Below are positions 38,162 to 51,935 of a stretch of 64,000 nt of DNA, in pieces. Made by a program: the position numbers and the translations under genes. The stretch is from the NCBI GenBank assembly GCA_032622095.1, contig CP136066.1:9077784-9141783 (forward strand), written 5' to 3'. Source of the DNA: Siphonodentalium dalli. Lineage: Eukaryota > Mollusca > Scaphopoda > Gadilida > Siphonodentaliidae. The stretch's first letter is position 1; every line of letters begins with the position of its first letter. The notes beneath the pieces were generated by a model. It saw nothing but the letters and a program-made list of their open reading frames with translations, did no database searches and was not told where the DNA came from.

Positions 38162-38702
38162 CTGGATGAGTGAATAATTGAGATATTAGATTGATTCTTT
38201 CCTACGTAAATGAATGGGAACAATGACTATCGAATTGTCAAGACTTTTATCATTAACACACTCATATATATCTTCACAAGACATCGCGATAATATACCTC
38301 TTCCACATAGCGTTTCAAGAGTGCGTTATAATGTTAATTGTTAGATGGTCCATTGATGGCGCCGGCAAATAAGATACTGCTCTAATTTTATTGCACCGCT
38401 ATTATATTTCGCTAACATTTAGCCAAGGGACTTTTACAATTCCACGGTTCTATCTCATAACTTGGTGTGGGTGTTTTTTAATGTCAATCGTTAGATTGTC
38501 CCGTGACAGCTCTGGCAAATTAGAATCTACTCTAATACGGTTGAGAAATCGAGTGGTTAATACTGACTGAAAGCATTTATTTGATGCAATTTAACAATTC
38601 CGCAGGCGTAAACTGATGAGCGTACTAATACTTCAGGGCAGTTTTTATAATGCAAAATGTCAGTTGGTGTGTGACGTTGATTTTCGTCAATGATGTACTT
38701 AC

Positions 38703-38816
38703 TGGTGTCACATGCTGTACCAGCGCCACCGCTCGACGACCAGCCGTCCATGCAACTGCACGTACCATCATCTGTATCACAACAACCGTGTTCGCAATCC
38801 ACTGACTCGCATACAT
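38703..38816 (-). CDS. EGF-like exon 60 (class Y)
   Basis: Consensus protein; 3' intron 541 nt. Partner is exon 76. Confidence 0.6.
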
Positions 38817-39358
38817 CTGGATGAGTGAATTATTGAGATATTAGATTGGATTCTTTCCTACGTAAATGAATGGGAATAATGCTTATCGAATTGTCATGAC
38901 TTTTTGGATGAATACATTCATATATAGCTTTACAAGACATCGCGATATTATAGCTCATCCACATAGCGTCCCAAGAGTGCGTTATCATGTTAATTGTTAG
39001 ATGGTCCATTGATGGCGCCGGCAAATAAGATACTGCTCTAATTTTATTGCACCGCTATTATATTTCGCTAACATTTAGCCAATGGACTTTTACAATTCCA
39101 CGGTTCTATCTTATAACTTGGTAAGTGTGTTTTCTAATGTCAATCGTTAGATTGTCCCGTGACAGCTCTGGAAAATTAGAACCTACAATAATATGGTTGA
39201 GAAATCGAGTGGTTAGTAATGCCTGAACGCATTTATTTGATGCAATTTAACAATTCCGCAGGCGTAAACTGATGAGCGTACTAATACTTCAGGGCAGTTT
39301 TTATAATGCAAAATGTCAGTTGGTGTGTGACGTTGATTTTCGTCAATGATGTACTTAC

Positions 39359-39472
39359 TGGTGTCACATGCTGTACCAGCGCCACCGCTCGACGACCAGC
39401 CGTCCATGCAACTGCACGTACCATCATCTGTATCACAACAACCGTGTTCGCAATCCACTGACTCGCATACAT
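39359..39472 (-). CDS. EGF-like exon 61 (class Y)
   Basis: Consensus protein, with two Y exons in a row. The 3' intron is 542 nt. Partner is exon 77. Confidence 0.6.
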
Positions 39473-40019
39473 CTGGATGAGTGAATTATTAAGATATTAG
39501 ATTGGATTTTTTCCTACGTAAATGAATGGGAACAATGACTATCGAATTGTCAAGACTTTTCTCATTAACACACTCATATATAGCTTCACAAGACATCGCG
39601 ATAATATAGCTCTTCCACATATCGTTTCAAGAGTGCGTTATAATGTTAATTGTTAGATGGTCCATTGGTGGCGCCGGCAAATAAGATACTGCTCTACTTT
39701 TATTGCACCGCTATTATATTTCTATATATCGCTAACATTTAGCCAAGGGACTTTTACAATTCCACGGTTCTATCGCATAACATGGTGAGGGTGTTTTCTA
39801 ATGTCAATCGTTAGATTGTCCCGTGACAGCTCTGGCAAATTAGAACCTACTCTTATACGGTTGAGAAATCGAGTGGTTAATACGGACTGAAAGCATTTAT
39901 TTGATGCAATTTAACAATTCCGCAGGCGTAAAATGATGAGCGTACTAATACTTCAGGGCAGTTTTTATAATGCAAAATGTCAGTTGGTGTTTGACGTTGA
40001 TTTTCGTCAATGTGCTTAC

Positions 40020-40133
40020 TGGTGTCACATGCTGTACCCGCGCCTCCGCTCGAGGACCAGCCGTCCATGCAACTGCACGTACCATCATCTGTATCACAAC
40101 AACCGTGTTCGCAATCCACTGACTCGCATACAT
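40020..40133 (-). CDS. EGF-like exon 62 (class C)
   Basis: Consensus protein with GGA at Gly29. The 3' intron is 547 nt with the 8-nt block. Partner is exon 78. Confidence 0.6.
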
Positions 40134-40675
40134 CTGGATGAGTGAATTATTGAGATATTAGATTGGATTCTTTCCTACGTAAATGAATGGGAATAATGCT
40201 TATCGAATTGTCATGACTTTTTGGATGAATACATTCATATATAGCTTTACAAGACATCGCGATATTATAGCTCATCCACATAGCGTCCCAAGAGTGCGTT
40301 ATCATGTTAATTGTTAGATGGTCCATTGATGGCGCCGGCAAATAAGATACTGCTCTAATTTTATTGCACCGCTATTATATTTCGCTAACATTTAGCCAAT
40401 GGACTTTTACAATTCCACGGTTCTATCTTATAACTTGGTAAGTGTGTTTTCTAATGTCAATCGTTAGATTGTCCCGTGACAGCTCTGGAAAATTAGAACC
40501 TACAATAATATGGTTGAGAAATCGAGTGGTTAGTACTGCCTGAAAGCATTTATTTGATGCAATTTAACAATTCCGCAGGCGTAAAATGGTGAGCGTACAT
40601 ATACTTCAGGGCAGTGTTTATAATGCAAAATGTCAGTTGGTGTGTGACGTTGATTTTCGTCAATGATGTGCTTAC

Positions 40676-40789
40676 TGGTGTCACATGCTGTACCCGCGCC
40701 ACCGCTCGAGGACCAGCCGTCCATGCAACTGCACGTACCATCATCTGTATCACAACAACCGTGTTCGCAATCCACTGACTCGCATACAT
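40676..40789 (-). CDS. EGF-like exon 63 (class H)
   Basis: Consensus protein; 3' intron 542 nt. Partner is exon 79. Confidence 0.6.
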
Positions 40790-41330
40790 CTGGATGAGTG
40801 AATAATTGAGATATTAGATTGATTCTTTCCTACGTAAATGAATGGGAACAATGACTATCAAATTGTCAAGACTTTTCTCATTAACACACTCATATATCGC
40901 TTCACAAGACATCGCGATAATATAGCTCTTCCACATAACGTTTCAAGAGTGCGTTATAATGTTAATTGTTAGATGGTCCATTGATGGCGCCGGCAAATAA
41001 GATACTGCTCTAATTTTATTGCACCGCTATTATATTTCGCTAACATATAGCCAAGGGACTTTTACAATTCCACGGTTCTATCTCATAACTTGGTGAGGGT
41101 GTTTTTTAATGTCAATCGTTAGATTGTCCCGTGACAGCTCTGGCAAATTAGAATCTACTCTAATACGGTTGAGAAATTGAGTGGTTAATACTGACTGAAA
41201 GCATTTATTTGATGCAATTTAACAATTCCGCAGGCGTAAACTGATGAGCGTACTAATACTTCAGGGCAGTTTTTATAATGCAAAATGTCAGTTGGTGTGT
41301 GACGTTGATTTTCGTCAATGATGTACTTAC

Positions 41331-41444
41331 TGGTGTCACATGCTGTACCAGCGCCACCGCTCGACGACCAGCCGTCCATGCAACTGCACGTACCATCATC
41401 TGTATCACAACAACCGTGTTCGCAATCCACTGACTCGCATACAT
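41331..41444 (-). CDS. EGF-like exon 64 (class Y)
   Basis: Consensus protein; 3' intron 541 nt. Partner is exon 80, which has Glu3 changed. Confidence 0.6.
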
Positions 41445-41986
41445 CTGGATGAGTGAATTATTGAGATATTAGATTGGATTCTTTCCTACGTAAATGAATG
41501 GGAATAATGTTTATCGAATTGTCATGACTTTTTGGATGAATACATTCATATATAGCTTTACAAGACATCGCGATATTATAGCTCATCCACATAGCGTCCC
41601 AAGAGTGCGTTATCATGTTAATTGTTAGATGGTCCATTGATGGCGCCGGCAAATAAGATACTGCTCTAATTTTATTGCACCGCTATTATATTTCGCTAAC
41701 ATTTAGCCAATGGACTTTTACAATTCCACGGTTCTATCTTATATCTTGGTAAGTGTGTTTTCTAATGTCAATCGTTAGATTGTCCCGTGACAGCTCTGGA
41801 AAATTAGAACCTACAATAATATGGTTGAGAAATCGAGTGGTTAGTACTGCCTGAAAGCATTTATTTGATGCAATTTAACAATTCCGCAGGCGTAAAATGG
41901 TGAGCGTACATATACTTCAGGGCAGTGTTTATAATGCAAAATGTCAGTTGGTGTGTGACGTTGATTTTCGTCAATGATGTGCTTAC

Positions 41987-42100
41987 TGGTGTCACATGCT
42001 GTACCCGCGCCACCGCTCGAGGACCAGCCGTCCATGCAACTGCACGTACCATCATCTGTATCACAACAACCGTGTTCGCAATCCACTGACTCGCATACAT
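41987..42100 (-). CDS. EGF-like exon 65 (class H)
   Basis: Consensus protein; 3' intron 542 nt. Confidence 0.6.
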
Positions 42101-42641
42101 CTGGATGAGTGAATAATTGAGATATTAGATTGATTCTTTCCTACGTAAATGAATGGGAACAATGACTATCAAATTGTCAAGACTTTTCTCATTAACACAC
42201 TCATATATCGCTTCACAAGACATCGCGATAATATAGCTCTTCCACATAACGTTTCAAGAGTGCGTTATAATGTTAATTGTTAGATGGTCCATTGATGGCG
42301 CCGGCAAATAAGATACTGCTCTAATTTTATTGCACCGCTATTATATTTCGCTAACATATAGCCAAGGGACTTTTACAATTCCACGGTTCTATCTCATAAC
42401 TTGGTGAGGGTGTTTTTTAATGTCAATCGTTAGATTGTCCCGTGACAGCTCTGGCAAATTAGAATCTACTCTAATACGGTTGAGAAATTGAGTGGTTAAT
42501 ACTGACTGAAAGCATTTATTTGATGCAATTTAACAATTCCGCAGGCGTAAACTGATGAGCGTACTAATACTTCAGGGCAGTTTTTATAATGCAAAATGTC
42601 AGTTGGTGTGTGACGTTGATTTTCGTCAATGATGTACTTAC

Positions 42642-42755
42642 TGGTGTCACATGCTGTACCAGCGCCACCGCTCGACGACCAGCCGTCCATGCAACTGCAC
42701 GTACCATCATCTGTATCACAACAACCGTGTTCGCAATCCACTGACTCGCATACAT
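42642..42755 (-). CDS. EGF-like exon 66 (class Y)
   Basis: Consensus protein. Its unit matches that of exon 64 at 1,311 bp, including 'tatatcttgg' near 43053. The 3' intron is 541 nt. Confidence 0.6.
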
Positions 42756-43297
42756 CTGGATGAGTGAATTATTGAGATATTAGATTGGATTCTTTCCTAC
42801 GTAAATGAATGGGAATAATGTTTATCGAATTGTCATGACTTTTTGGATGAATACATTCATATATAGCTTTACAAGACATCGCGATATTATAGCTCATCCA
42901 CATAGCGTCCCAAGAGTGCGTTATCATGTTAATTGTTAGATGGTCCATTGATGGCGCCGGCAAATAAGATACTGCTCTAATTTTATTGCACCGCTATTAT
43001 ATTTCGCTAACATTTAGCCAATGGACTTTTACAATTCCACGGTTCTATCTTATATCTTGGTAAGTGTGTTTTCTAATGTCAATCGTTAGATTGTCCCGTG
43101 ACAGCTCTGGAAAATTAGAACCTACAATAATATGGTTGAGAAATCGAGTGGTTAGTACTGCCTGAAAGCATTTATTTGATGCAATTTAACAATTCCGCAT
43201 GCGTAAAATGGTGAGTGTACATATACCTCAGGGCAGTTTTTATAATGGAAAATGTCAGTTGGTGTGTGACGTTGATTTTCGTCAATGATGTGCTTAC

Positions 43298-43411
43298 TGG
43301 TGTCACATGCTGTACCCGCGCCACCGCTCGAGGACCAGCCGTCCATGCAACTGCACGTACCATCATCTGTATCACAACAACCGTGTTCGCAATCCACTGA
43401 CTCGCATACAT
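43298..43411 (-). CDS. EGF-like exon 67 (class H)
   Basis: Consensus protein; 3' intron 542 nt. Confidence 0.6.
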
Positions 43412-43952
43412 CTGGATGAGTGAATAATTGAGATATTAGATTGATTCTTTCCTACGTAAATGAATGGGAACAATGACTATCAAATTGTCAAGACTTTTCT
43501 CATTAACACACTCATATATAGCTTCACAAGACATCGCGATAATATAGCTCTTCCACATAGCGTTTCAAGAGTGCGTTATAATGTTAATTGTTAGATGGTC
43601 CATTGATGGCGCCGGCAAATAAGATACTGCTCTAATTTTATTGCACCGCTATTATATTTCGCTAACATTTAGCCAAGGGACTTTTACAATTCCACGGTTC
43701 TATCTCATAACTTGGTGAGGGTGTTTTTTAATGTCAATCGTTAGATTGTCCCGTGACAGCTCTGGCAAATTAGAATCTACTCTAATACGGTTGAGAAATC
43801 GAGTGGTTAATACTGACTGAAAGCATTTATTTGATGCAATTTAACAATTCCGCAGGCGTAAACTGATGAGCGTACTAATACTCCAGGGCAGTTTTTATAA
43901 TGCAAAATGTCAGTTGGTGTGTGACGTTGATTTTCGTCAATGATGTACTTAC

Positions 43953-44066
43953 TGGTGTCACATGCTGTACCAGCGCCACCGCTCGACGACCAGCCGTCCA
44001 TGCAACTGCACGTACCATCATCTGTATCACAACAACCGTGTTCGCAATCCACTGACTCGCATACAT
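43953..44066 (-). CDS. EGF-like exon 68 (class Y)
   Basis: Consensus protein; 3' intron 541 nt with the 'ctccaggg' variant shared with exons 70 and 82. Confidence 0.6.
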
Positions 44067-44607
44067 CTGGATGAGTGAATAATTGAGATATTAGATTGAT
44101 TCTTTCCTACGTAAATGAATGGGAACAATGACTATCAAATTGTCAAGACTTTTCTCATTAACATACTCATATATAGCTTCACAAGACATCGCGATAATAT
44201 AGCTCTTCCACATAGCGTTTCAAGAGTGCGTTATAATGTTAATTGTTAGATGGTCCATTGATGGCGCCGGCAAATAAGATACTGCTCTAATTTTATTGCA
44301 CCGCTATTATATTTCGCTAACATTTAGCCAAGGGACTTTTACAATTCCACGGTTCTATCTCATAACTTGGTGAGGGTGTTTTTTAATGTCAATCGATAGA
44401 TTGTCCCGTGACAGCTCTGGCAAATTAGAATCTACTCTAATACGGTTGAGAAATCGAGTGGTTAATACTGACTGAAAGCATTTATTTGATGCAATTTAAC
44501 AATTCCGCAGGCGTAAACTGATGAGCGTACTAATACTTCAGGGCAGTTTTTATAATGCAAAATGTCAGTTGGTGTGTGACGTTGATTTTCGTCAATGATG
44601 TACTTAC

Positions 44608-44721
44608 TGGTGTCACATGCTGTACCAGCGCCACCGCTCGACGACCAGCCGTCCATGCAACTGCACGTACCATCATCTGTATCACAACAACCGTGTTCGC
44701 AATCCACTGACTCGCATACAT
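44608..44721 (-). CDS. EGF-like exon 69 (class Y)
   Basis: Consensus protein, with two Y exons in a row. The 3' intron is 541 nt. Confidence 0.6.
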
Positions 44722-45263
44722 CTGGATGAGTGAATTATTGAGATATTAGATTGGATTCTTTCCTACGTAAATGAATGGGAATAATGCTTATCGAATTGTC
44801 ATGACTTTTTGGATGAATACATTCATATATAGCTTTACAAGACATCGCGATATTATAGCTCATCCACATAGCGTCCCAAGAGTGCGTTATCATGTTAATT
44901 GTTAGATGGTCCATTGATGGCGCCGGCAAATAAGATACTGCTCTAATTTTATTGCACCGCTATTATATTTCGCTAACATTTAGCCAATGGACTTTTACAA
45001 TTCCACGGTTCTATCTTATAACTTGGTAAGTGTGTTTTCTAATGTCAATCGTTAGATTGTCCCGTGACAGCTCTGGAAAATTAGAACCTACAATAATATG
45101 GTTGAGAAATCGAGTGGTTAGTAATGCCTGAAAGCATTTATTTGATGCAATTTAACAATTCCGCAGGCGTAAACTGATGAGCGTACTAATACTCCAGGGC
45201 AGTTTTTATAATGCAAAATGTCAGTTGGTGTGTGACGTTGATTTTCGTCAATGATGTGCTTAC

Positions 45264-45377
45264 TGGTGTCACATGCTGTACCCGCGCCACCGCTCGAGGA
45301 CCAGCCGTCCATGCAACTGCACGTACCATCATCTGTATCACAACAACCGTGTTCGCAATCCACTGACTCGCATACAT
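45264..45377 (-). CDS. EGF-like exon 70 (class H exon with Y-type 3' flank)
   Basis: The H exon and donor are followed by a Y-type intron start with 'ctccaggg', a mosaic like exon 23. The 3' intron is 542 nt. Confidence 0.6.
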
Positions 45378-45918
45378 CTGGATGAGTGAATAATTGAGAT
45401 ATTAGATTGATTCTTTCCTACGTAAATGAATGGGAACAATGACTATCAAATTGTCAAGACTTTTCTCATTAACATACTCATATATAGCTTCACAAGACAT
45501 CGCGATAATATAGCTCTTCCACATAGCGTTTCAAGAGTGCGTTATAATGTTAATTGTTAGATGGTCCATTGATGGCGCCGGCAAATAAGATACTGCTCTA
45601 ATTTTATTGCACCGCTATTATATTTCGCTAACATTTAGCCAAGGGACTTTTACAATTCCACGGTTCTATCTCATAACTTGGTGAGGGTGTTTTTTAATGT
45701 CAATCGATAGATTGTCCCGTGACAGCTCTGGCAAATTAGAATCTACTCTAATACGGTTGAGAAATCGAGTGATTAATACTGACTGAAAGCATTTATTTGA
45801 TGCAATTTAACAATTCCGCAGGCGTAAACTGATGAGCGTACTAATACTTCAGGGCAGTTTTTATAATGCAAAATGTCAGTTGGTGTGTGACGTTGATTTT
45901 CGTCAATGATGTACTTAC

Positions 45919-46032
45919 TGGTGTCACATGCTGTACCAGCGCCACCGCTCGACGACCAGCCGTCCATGCAACTGCACGTACCATCATCTGTATCACAACA
46001 ACCGTGTTCGCAATCCACTGACTCGCATACAT
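45919..46032 (-). CDS. EGF-like exon 71 (class Y)
   Basis: Consensus protein; 3' intron 541 nt. Confidence 0.6.
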
Positions 46033-46574
46033 CTGGATGAGTGAATTATTGAGATATTAGATTGGATTCTTTCCTACGTAAATGAATGGGAATAATGCTT
46101 ATCGAATTGTCATGACTTTTTGGATGAATACATTCATATATAGCTTTACAAGACATCGCGATATTATAGCTCATCCACATAGCGTCCCAAGAGTGCGTTA
46201 TCATGTTAATTGTTAGATGGTCCATTGATGGCGCCGGCAAATAAGATACTGCTCTAATTTTATTGCACCGCTATTATATTTCGCTAACATTTAGCCAATG
46301 GACTTTTACAATTCCACGGTTCTATCTTATAACTTGGTAAGTGTGTTTTCTAATGTCAATCGTTAGATTGTCCCGTGACAGCTCTGGAAAATTAGAACCT
46401 ACAATAATATGGTTGAGAAATCGAGTGGTTAGTAATGCCTGAAAGCATTTATTTGATGCAATTTAACAATTCCGCAGGCGTAAAATGGTGAGCGTACATA
46501 TACTTCAGGGCAGTGTTTATAATGCAAAATGTCAGTTGGTGTGTGACGTTGATTTTCGTCAATGATGTGCTTAC

Positions 46575-46688
46575 TGGTGTCACATGCTGTACCCGCGCCA
46601 CCGCTCGAGGACCAGCCGTCCATGCAACTGCACGTACCATCATCTGTATCACAACAACCGTGTTCGCAATCCACTGACTCGCATACAT
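46575..46688 (-). CDS. EGF-like exon 72 (class H)
   Basis: Consensus protein; 3' intron 542 nt. Confidence 0.6.
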
Positions 46689-47229
46689 CTGGATGAGTGA
46701 ATAATTGAGATATTAGATTGATTCTTTCCTACGTAAATGAATGGGAACAATGACTATCAAATTGTCAAGACTTTTCTCATTAACATACTCATATATAGCT
46801 TCACAAGACATCGCGATAATATAGCTCTTCCACATAGCGTTTCAAGAGTGCGTTATAATGTTAATTGTTAGATGGTCCATTGATGGCGCCGGCAAATAAG
46901 ATACTGCTCTAATTTTATTGCACCGCTATTATATTTCGCTAACATTTAGCCAAGGGACTTTTACAATTCCACGGTTCTATCTCATAACTTGGTGAGGGTG
47001 TTTTTTAATGTCAATCGATAGATTGTCCCGTGACAGCTCTGGCAAATTAGAATCTACTCTAATACGGTTGAGAAATCGAGTGGTTAATACTGACTGAAAG
47101 CATTTATTTGATGCAATTTAACAATTCCGCAGGCGTAAACTGATGAGCGTACTAATACTTCAGGGCAGTTTTTATAATGCAAAATGTCAGTTGGTGTGTG
47201 ACGTTGATTTTCGTCAATGATGTACTTAC

Positions 47230-47343
47230 TGGTGTCACATGCTGTACCAGCGCCACCGCTCGACGACCAGCCGTCCATGCAACTGCACGTACCATCATCT
47301 GTATCACAACAACCGTGTTCGCAATCCACTGACTCGCATACAT
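47230..47343 (-). CDS. EGF-like exon 73 (class Y)
   Basis: Consensus protein; 3' intron 541 nt. Duplicate partner of exon 57. Confidence 0.6.
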
Positions 47344-47882
47344 CTGGATGAGTGAATTATTGAGATATTAGATTGGATTCTTTCCTACGTAAATGAATGG
47401 GAATAATGCTTATCGAATTGTCATGACTTTTTGGATGAATACATTCATATATATCTTTACAAGACATCGCGATATTATAGCTCATCCACATAGCGTCCCA
47501 AGAGTGCGTTATCATGTTAATTGTTAGATGGTCCATTGATGGCGCCGGCAAATAAGATACTGCTCTAATTTTATTGCACCGCTATTATATTTCTATATAT
47601 CGCTAACATTTAGCCAAGGGACTTTTACAATTCCACGGTTCTATCGCATAACATGGTGAGGGTGTTTTCTAATGTCAATCGTTAGATTGTCCCGTGACAG
47701 CTCTGGCAAATTAGAACCTACTCTTATACGGTTGAGAAATCGAGTGGTTAATACGGACTGAAAGCATTTATTTGATGCAATTCCGCAGGCGTAAAATGAT
47801 GAGCGTACTAATACTTCAGGGCAGTTTTTATAATGCAAAATGTCAGTTGGTGTTTGACGTTGATTTTCGTCAATGTGCTTAC

Positions 47883-47996
47883 TGGTGTCACATGCTGTAC
47901 CCGCGCCTCCGCTCGAGGACCAGCCGTCCATGCAACTGCACGTACCATCATCTGTATCACAACAACCGTGTTCGCAATCCACTGACTCGCATACAT
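47883..47996 (-). CDS. EGF-like exon 74 (class C)
   Basis: Consensus protein; 3' intron 539 nt, with the same 8-nt deletion as exon 58, here near 47781. Confidence 0.6.
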
Positions 47997-48538
47997 CTGG
48001 ATGAGTGAATTATTGAGATATTAGATTGGATTCTTTCCTACGTAAATGAATGGGAATAATGCTTATCGAATTGTCATGACTTTTTGGATGAATACATTCA
48101 TATATAGCTTTACAAGACATCGCGATATTATAGCTCATCCACATAGCGTCCCAAGAGTGCGTTATCATGTTAATTGTTAGATGGTCCATTGATGGCGCCG
48201 GCAAATAAGATACTGCTCTAATTTTATTGCACCGCTATTATATTTCGCTAACATTTAGCCAATGGACTTTTACAATTCCACGGTTCTATCTTATAACTTG
48301 GTAAGTGTGTTTTCAAATGTCAATCGTTAGATTGTCCCGTGACAGCTCTGGAAAATTAGAACCTACAATAATATGGTTGAGAAATCGAGTGGTTAGTACT
48401 GCCTGAAAGCATTTATTTGATGCAATTTAACAATTCCGCAGGCGTTAAATGGTGAGCGTACATATACTTCAGGGCAGTGTTTATAATGCAAAATGTCAGT
48501 TGGTGTGTGACGTTGATTTTCGTCAATGATGTGCTTAC

Positions 48539-48652
48539 TGGTGTCACATGCTGTACCCGCGCCACCGCTCGAGGACCAGCCGTCCATGCAGCTGCACGTA
48601 CCATCATCTGTATCACAACAACCGTGTTCGCAATCCACTGACTCGCATACAT
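48539..48652 (-). CDS. EGF-like exon 75 (class H)
   Basis: Ser20 is AGC; 3' intron 542 nt. Partner of exon 59. Confidence 0.6.
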
Positions 48653-49193
48653 CTGGATGAGTGAATAATTGAGATATTAGATTGATTCTTTCCTACGTAA
48701 ATGAATGGGAACAATGACTATCGAATTGTCAAGACTTTTATCATTAACACACTCATATATATCTTCACAAGACATCGCGATAATATACCTCTTCCACATA
48801 GCGTTTCAAGAGTGCGTTATAATGTTAATTGTTAGATGGTCCATTGATGGCGCCGGCAAATAAGATACTGCTCTAATTTTATTGCACCGCTATTATATTT
48901 CGCTAACATTTAGCCAAGGGACTTTTACAATTCCACGGTTCTATCTCATAACTTGGTGTGGGTGTATTTTAATGTCAATCGTTAGATTGTCCCGTGACAG
49001 CTCTGGCAAATTAGAATCTACTCTAATACGGTTGAGAAATCGAGTGGTTAATACTGACTGAAAGCATTTATTTGATGCAATTTAACAATTCCGCAGGCGT
49101 AAACTGATGAGCGTACTAATACTTCAGGGCAGTTTTTATAATGCAAAATGTCAGTTGGTGTGTGACGTTGATTTTCGTCAATGATGTACTTAC

Positions 49194-49307
49194 TGGTGTC
49201 ACATGCTGTACCAGCGCCACCGCTCGACGACCAGCCGTCCATGCAACTGCACGTACCATCATCTGTATCACAACAACCGTGTTCGCAATCCACTGACTCG
49301 CATACAT
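49194..49307 (-). CDS. EGF-like exon 76 (class Y)
   Basis: Consensus protein; 3' intron 541 nt. Partner of exon 60. Confidence 0.6.
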
Positions 49308-49849
49308 CTGGATGAGTGAATTATTGAGATATTAGATTGGATTCTTTCCTACGTAAATGAATGGGAATAATGCTTATCGAATTGTCATGACTTTTTGGAT
49401 GAATACATTCATATATAGCTTTACAAGACATCGCGATATTATAGCTCATCCACATAGCGTCCCAAGAGTGCGTTATCATGTTAATTGTTAGATGGTCCAT
49501 TGATGGCGCCGGCAAATAAGATACTGCTCTAATTTTATTGCACCGCTATTATATTTCGCTAACATTTAGCCAATGGACTTTTACAATTCCACGGTTCTAT
49601 CTTATAACTTGGTAAGTGTGTTTTCTAATGTCAATCGTTAGATTGTCCCGTGACAGCTCTGGAAAATTAGAACCTACAATAATATGGTTGAGAAATCGAG
49701 TGGTTAGTAATGCCTGAACGCATTTATTTGATGCAATTTAACAATTCCGCAGGCGTAAACTGATGAGCGTACTAATACTTCAGGGCAGTTTTTATAATGC
49801 AAAATGTCAGTTGGTGTGTGACGTTGATTTTCGTCAATGATGTACTTAC

Positions 49850-49963
49850 TGGTGTCACATGCTGTACCAGCGCCACCGCTCGACGACCAGCCGTCCATGC
49901 AACTGCACGTACCATCATCTGTATCACAACAACCGTGTTCGCAATCCACTGACTCGCATACAT
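49850..49963 (-). CDS. EGF-like exon 77 (class Y)
   Basis: Consensus protein; 3' intron 542 nt. Partner of exon 61. Confidence 0.6.
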
Positions 49964-50510
49964 CTGGATGAGTGAATTATTAAGATATTAGATTGGATTT
50001 TTTCCTACGTAAATGAATGGGAACAATGACTATCGAATTGTCAAGACTTTTCTCATTAACACACTCATATATAGCTTCACAAGACATCGCGATAATATAG
50101 CTCTTCCACATATCGTTTCAAGAGTGCGTTATAATGTTAATTGTTAGATGGTCCATTGGTGGCGCCGGCAAATAAGATACTGCTCTACTTTTATTGCACC
50201 GCTATTATATTTCTATATATCGCTAACATTTAGCCAAGGGACTTTTACAATTCCACGGTTCTATCGCATAACATGGTGAGGGTGTTTTCTAATGTCAATC
50301 GTTAGATTGTCCCGTGACAGCTCTGGCAAATTAGAACCTACTCTTATACGGTTGAGAAATCGAGTGGTTAATACGGACTGAAAGCATTTATTTGATGCAA
50401 TTTAACAATTCCGCAGGCGTAAAATGATGAGCGTACTAATACTTCAGGGCAGTTTTTATAATGCAAAATGTCAGTTGGTGTTTGACGTTGATTTTTGTCA
50501 ATGTGCTTAC

Positions 50511-50624
50511 TGGTGTCACATGCTGTACCCGCGCCTCCGCTCGAGGACCAGCCGTCCATGCAACTGCACGTACCATCATCTGTATCACAACAACCGTGTT
50601 CGCAATCCACTGACTCGCATACAT
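50511..50624 (-). CDS. EGF-like exon 78 (class C)
   Basis: Consensus protein; 3' intron 547 nt with the 8-nt block. Partner of exon 62, with one difference just after the donor near 50494. Confidence 0.6.
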
Positions 50625-51166
50625 CTGGATGAGTGAATTATTGAGATATTAGATTGGATTCTTTCCTACGTAAATGAATGGGAATAATGCTTATCGAATT
50701 GTCATGACTTTTTGGATGAATACATTCATATATAGCTTTACAAGACATCGCGATATTATAGCTCATCCACATAGCGTCCCAAGAGTGCGTTATCATGTTA
50801 ATTGTTAGATGGTCCATTGATGGCGCCGGCAAATAAGATACTGCTCTAATTTTATTGCACAGCTATTATATTTCGCTAACATTTAGCCAATGGACTTTTA
50901 CAATTCCACGGTTCTATCTTATAACTTGGTAAGTGTGTTTTCTAATGTCAATCGTTAGATTGTCCCGTGACAGCTCTGGAAAATTAGAACCTACAATAAT
51001 ATGGTTGAGAAATCGAGTGGTTAGTACTGCCTGAAAGCATTTATTTGATGCAATTTAACAATTCCGCAGGCGTAAAATGGTGAGCGTACATATACTTCAG
51101 GGCAGTGTTTATAATGCAAAATGTCAGTTGGTGTGTGACGTTGATTTTCGTCAATGATGTGCTTAC

Positions 51167-51280
51167 TGGTGTCACATGCTGTACCCGCGCCACCGCTCGA
51201 GGACCAGCCGTCCATGCAACTGCACGTACCATCATCTGTATCACAACAACCGTGTTCGCAATCCACTGACTCGCATACAT
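51167..51280 (-). CDS. EGF-like exon 79 (class H)
   Basis: Consensus protein; 3' intron 542 nt. Partner of exon 63. Confidence 0.6.
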
Positions 51281-51821
51281 CTGGATGAGTGAATAATTGA
51301 GATATTAGATTGATTCTTTCCTACGTAAATGAATGGGAACAATGACTATCAAATTGTCAAGACTTTTCTCATTAATACACTCATATATCGCTTCACAAGA
51401 CATCGCGATAATATAGCTCTTCCACATAACGTTTCAAGAGTGCGTTATAATGTTAATTGTTAGATGGTCCATTGATGGCGCCGGCAAATAAGATACTGCT
51501 CTAATTTTATTGCACCGCTATTATATTTCGCTAACATATAGCCAAGGGACTTTTACAATTCCACGGTTCTATCTCATAACTTGGTGAGGGTGTTTTTTAA
51601 TGTCAATCGTTAGATTGTCCCGTGACAGCTCTGGCAAATTAGAATCTACTCTAATACGGTTGAGAAATTGAGTGGTTAATACTGACTGAAAGCATTTATT
51701 TGATGCAATTTAACAATTCCGCAGGCGTAAACTGATGAGCGTACTAATACTTCAGGGCAGTTTTTATAATGCAAAATGTCAGTTGGTGTGTGACGTTGAT
51801 TTTCGTCAATGATGTACTTAC

Positions 51822-51935
51822 TGGTGTCACATGCTGTACCAGCGCCACCGCTCGACGACCAGCCGTCCATGCAACTGCACGTACCATCATCTGTATCACA
51901 ACAACCGTGTTCGCAATCCACTGACTGGCATACAT
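51822..51935 (-). CDS. EGF-like exon 80 (class Y)
   Basis: Glu3 is Gln, unique in the window and absent from its duplicate, exon 64. The 3' intron is 541 nt. Confidence 0.6.

Larger units (their letters stand above)
36700..41740. repeat. Long duplicated block, left copy (offset 10,491 bp)
   Basis: Exons 57-64 and their introns correspond to exons 73-80 at a constant offset of 10,491 bp. Shared rare markers include an 8-nt deletion near 37290, 'tatatatcttta' near 36960, AGC at Ser20 in exon 59, and 'acatatagcc' near 41043. The left boundary lies between about 36530 and 36960, and the right boundary is near 41740. Confidence 0.85.
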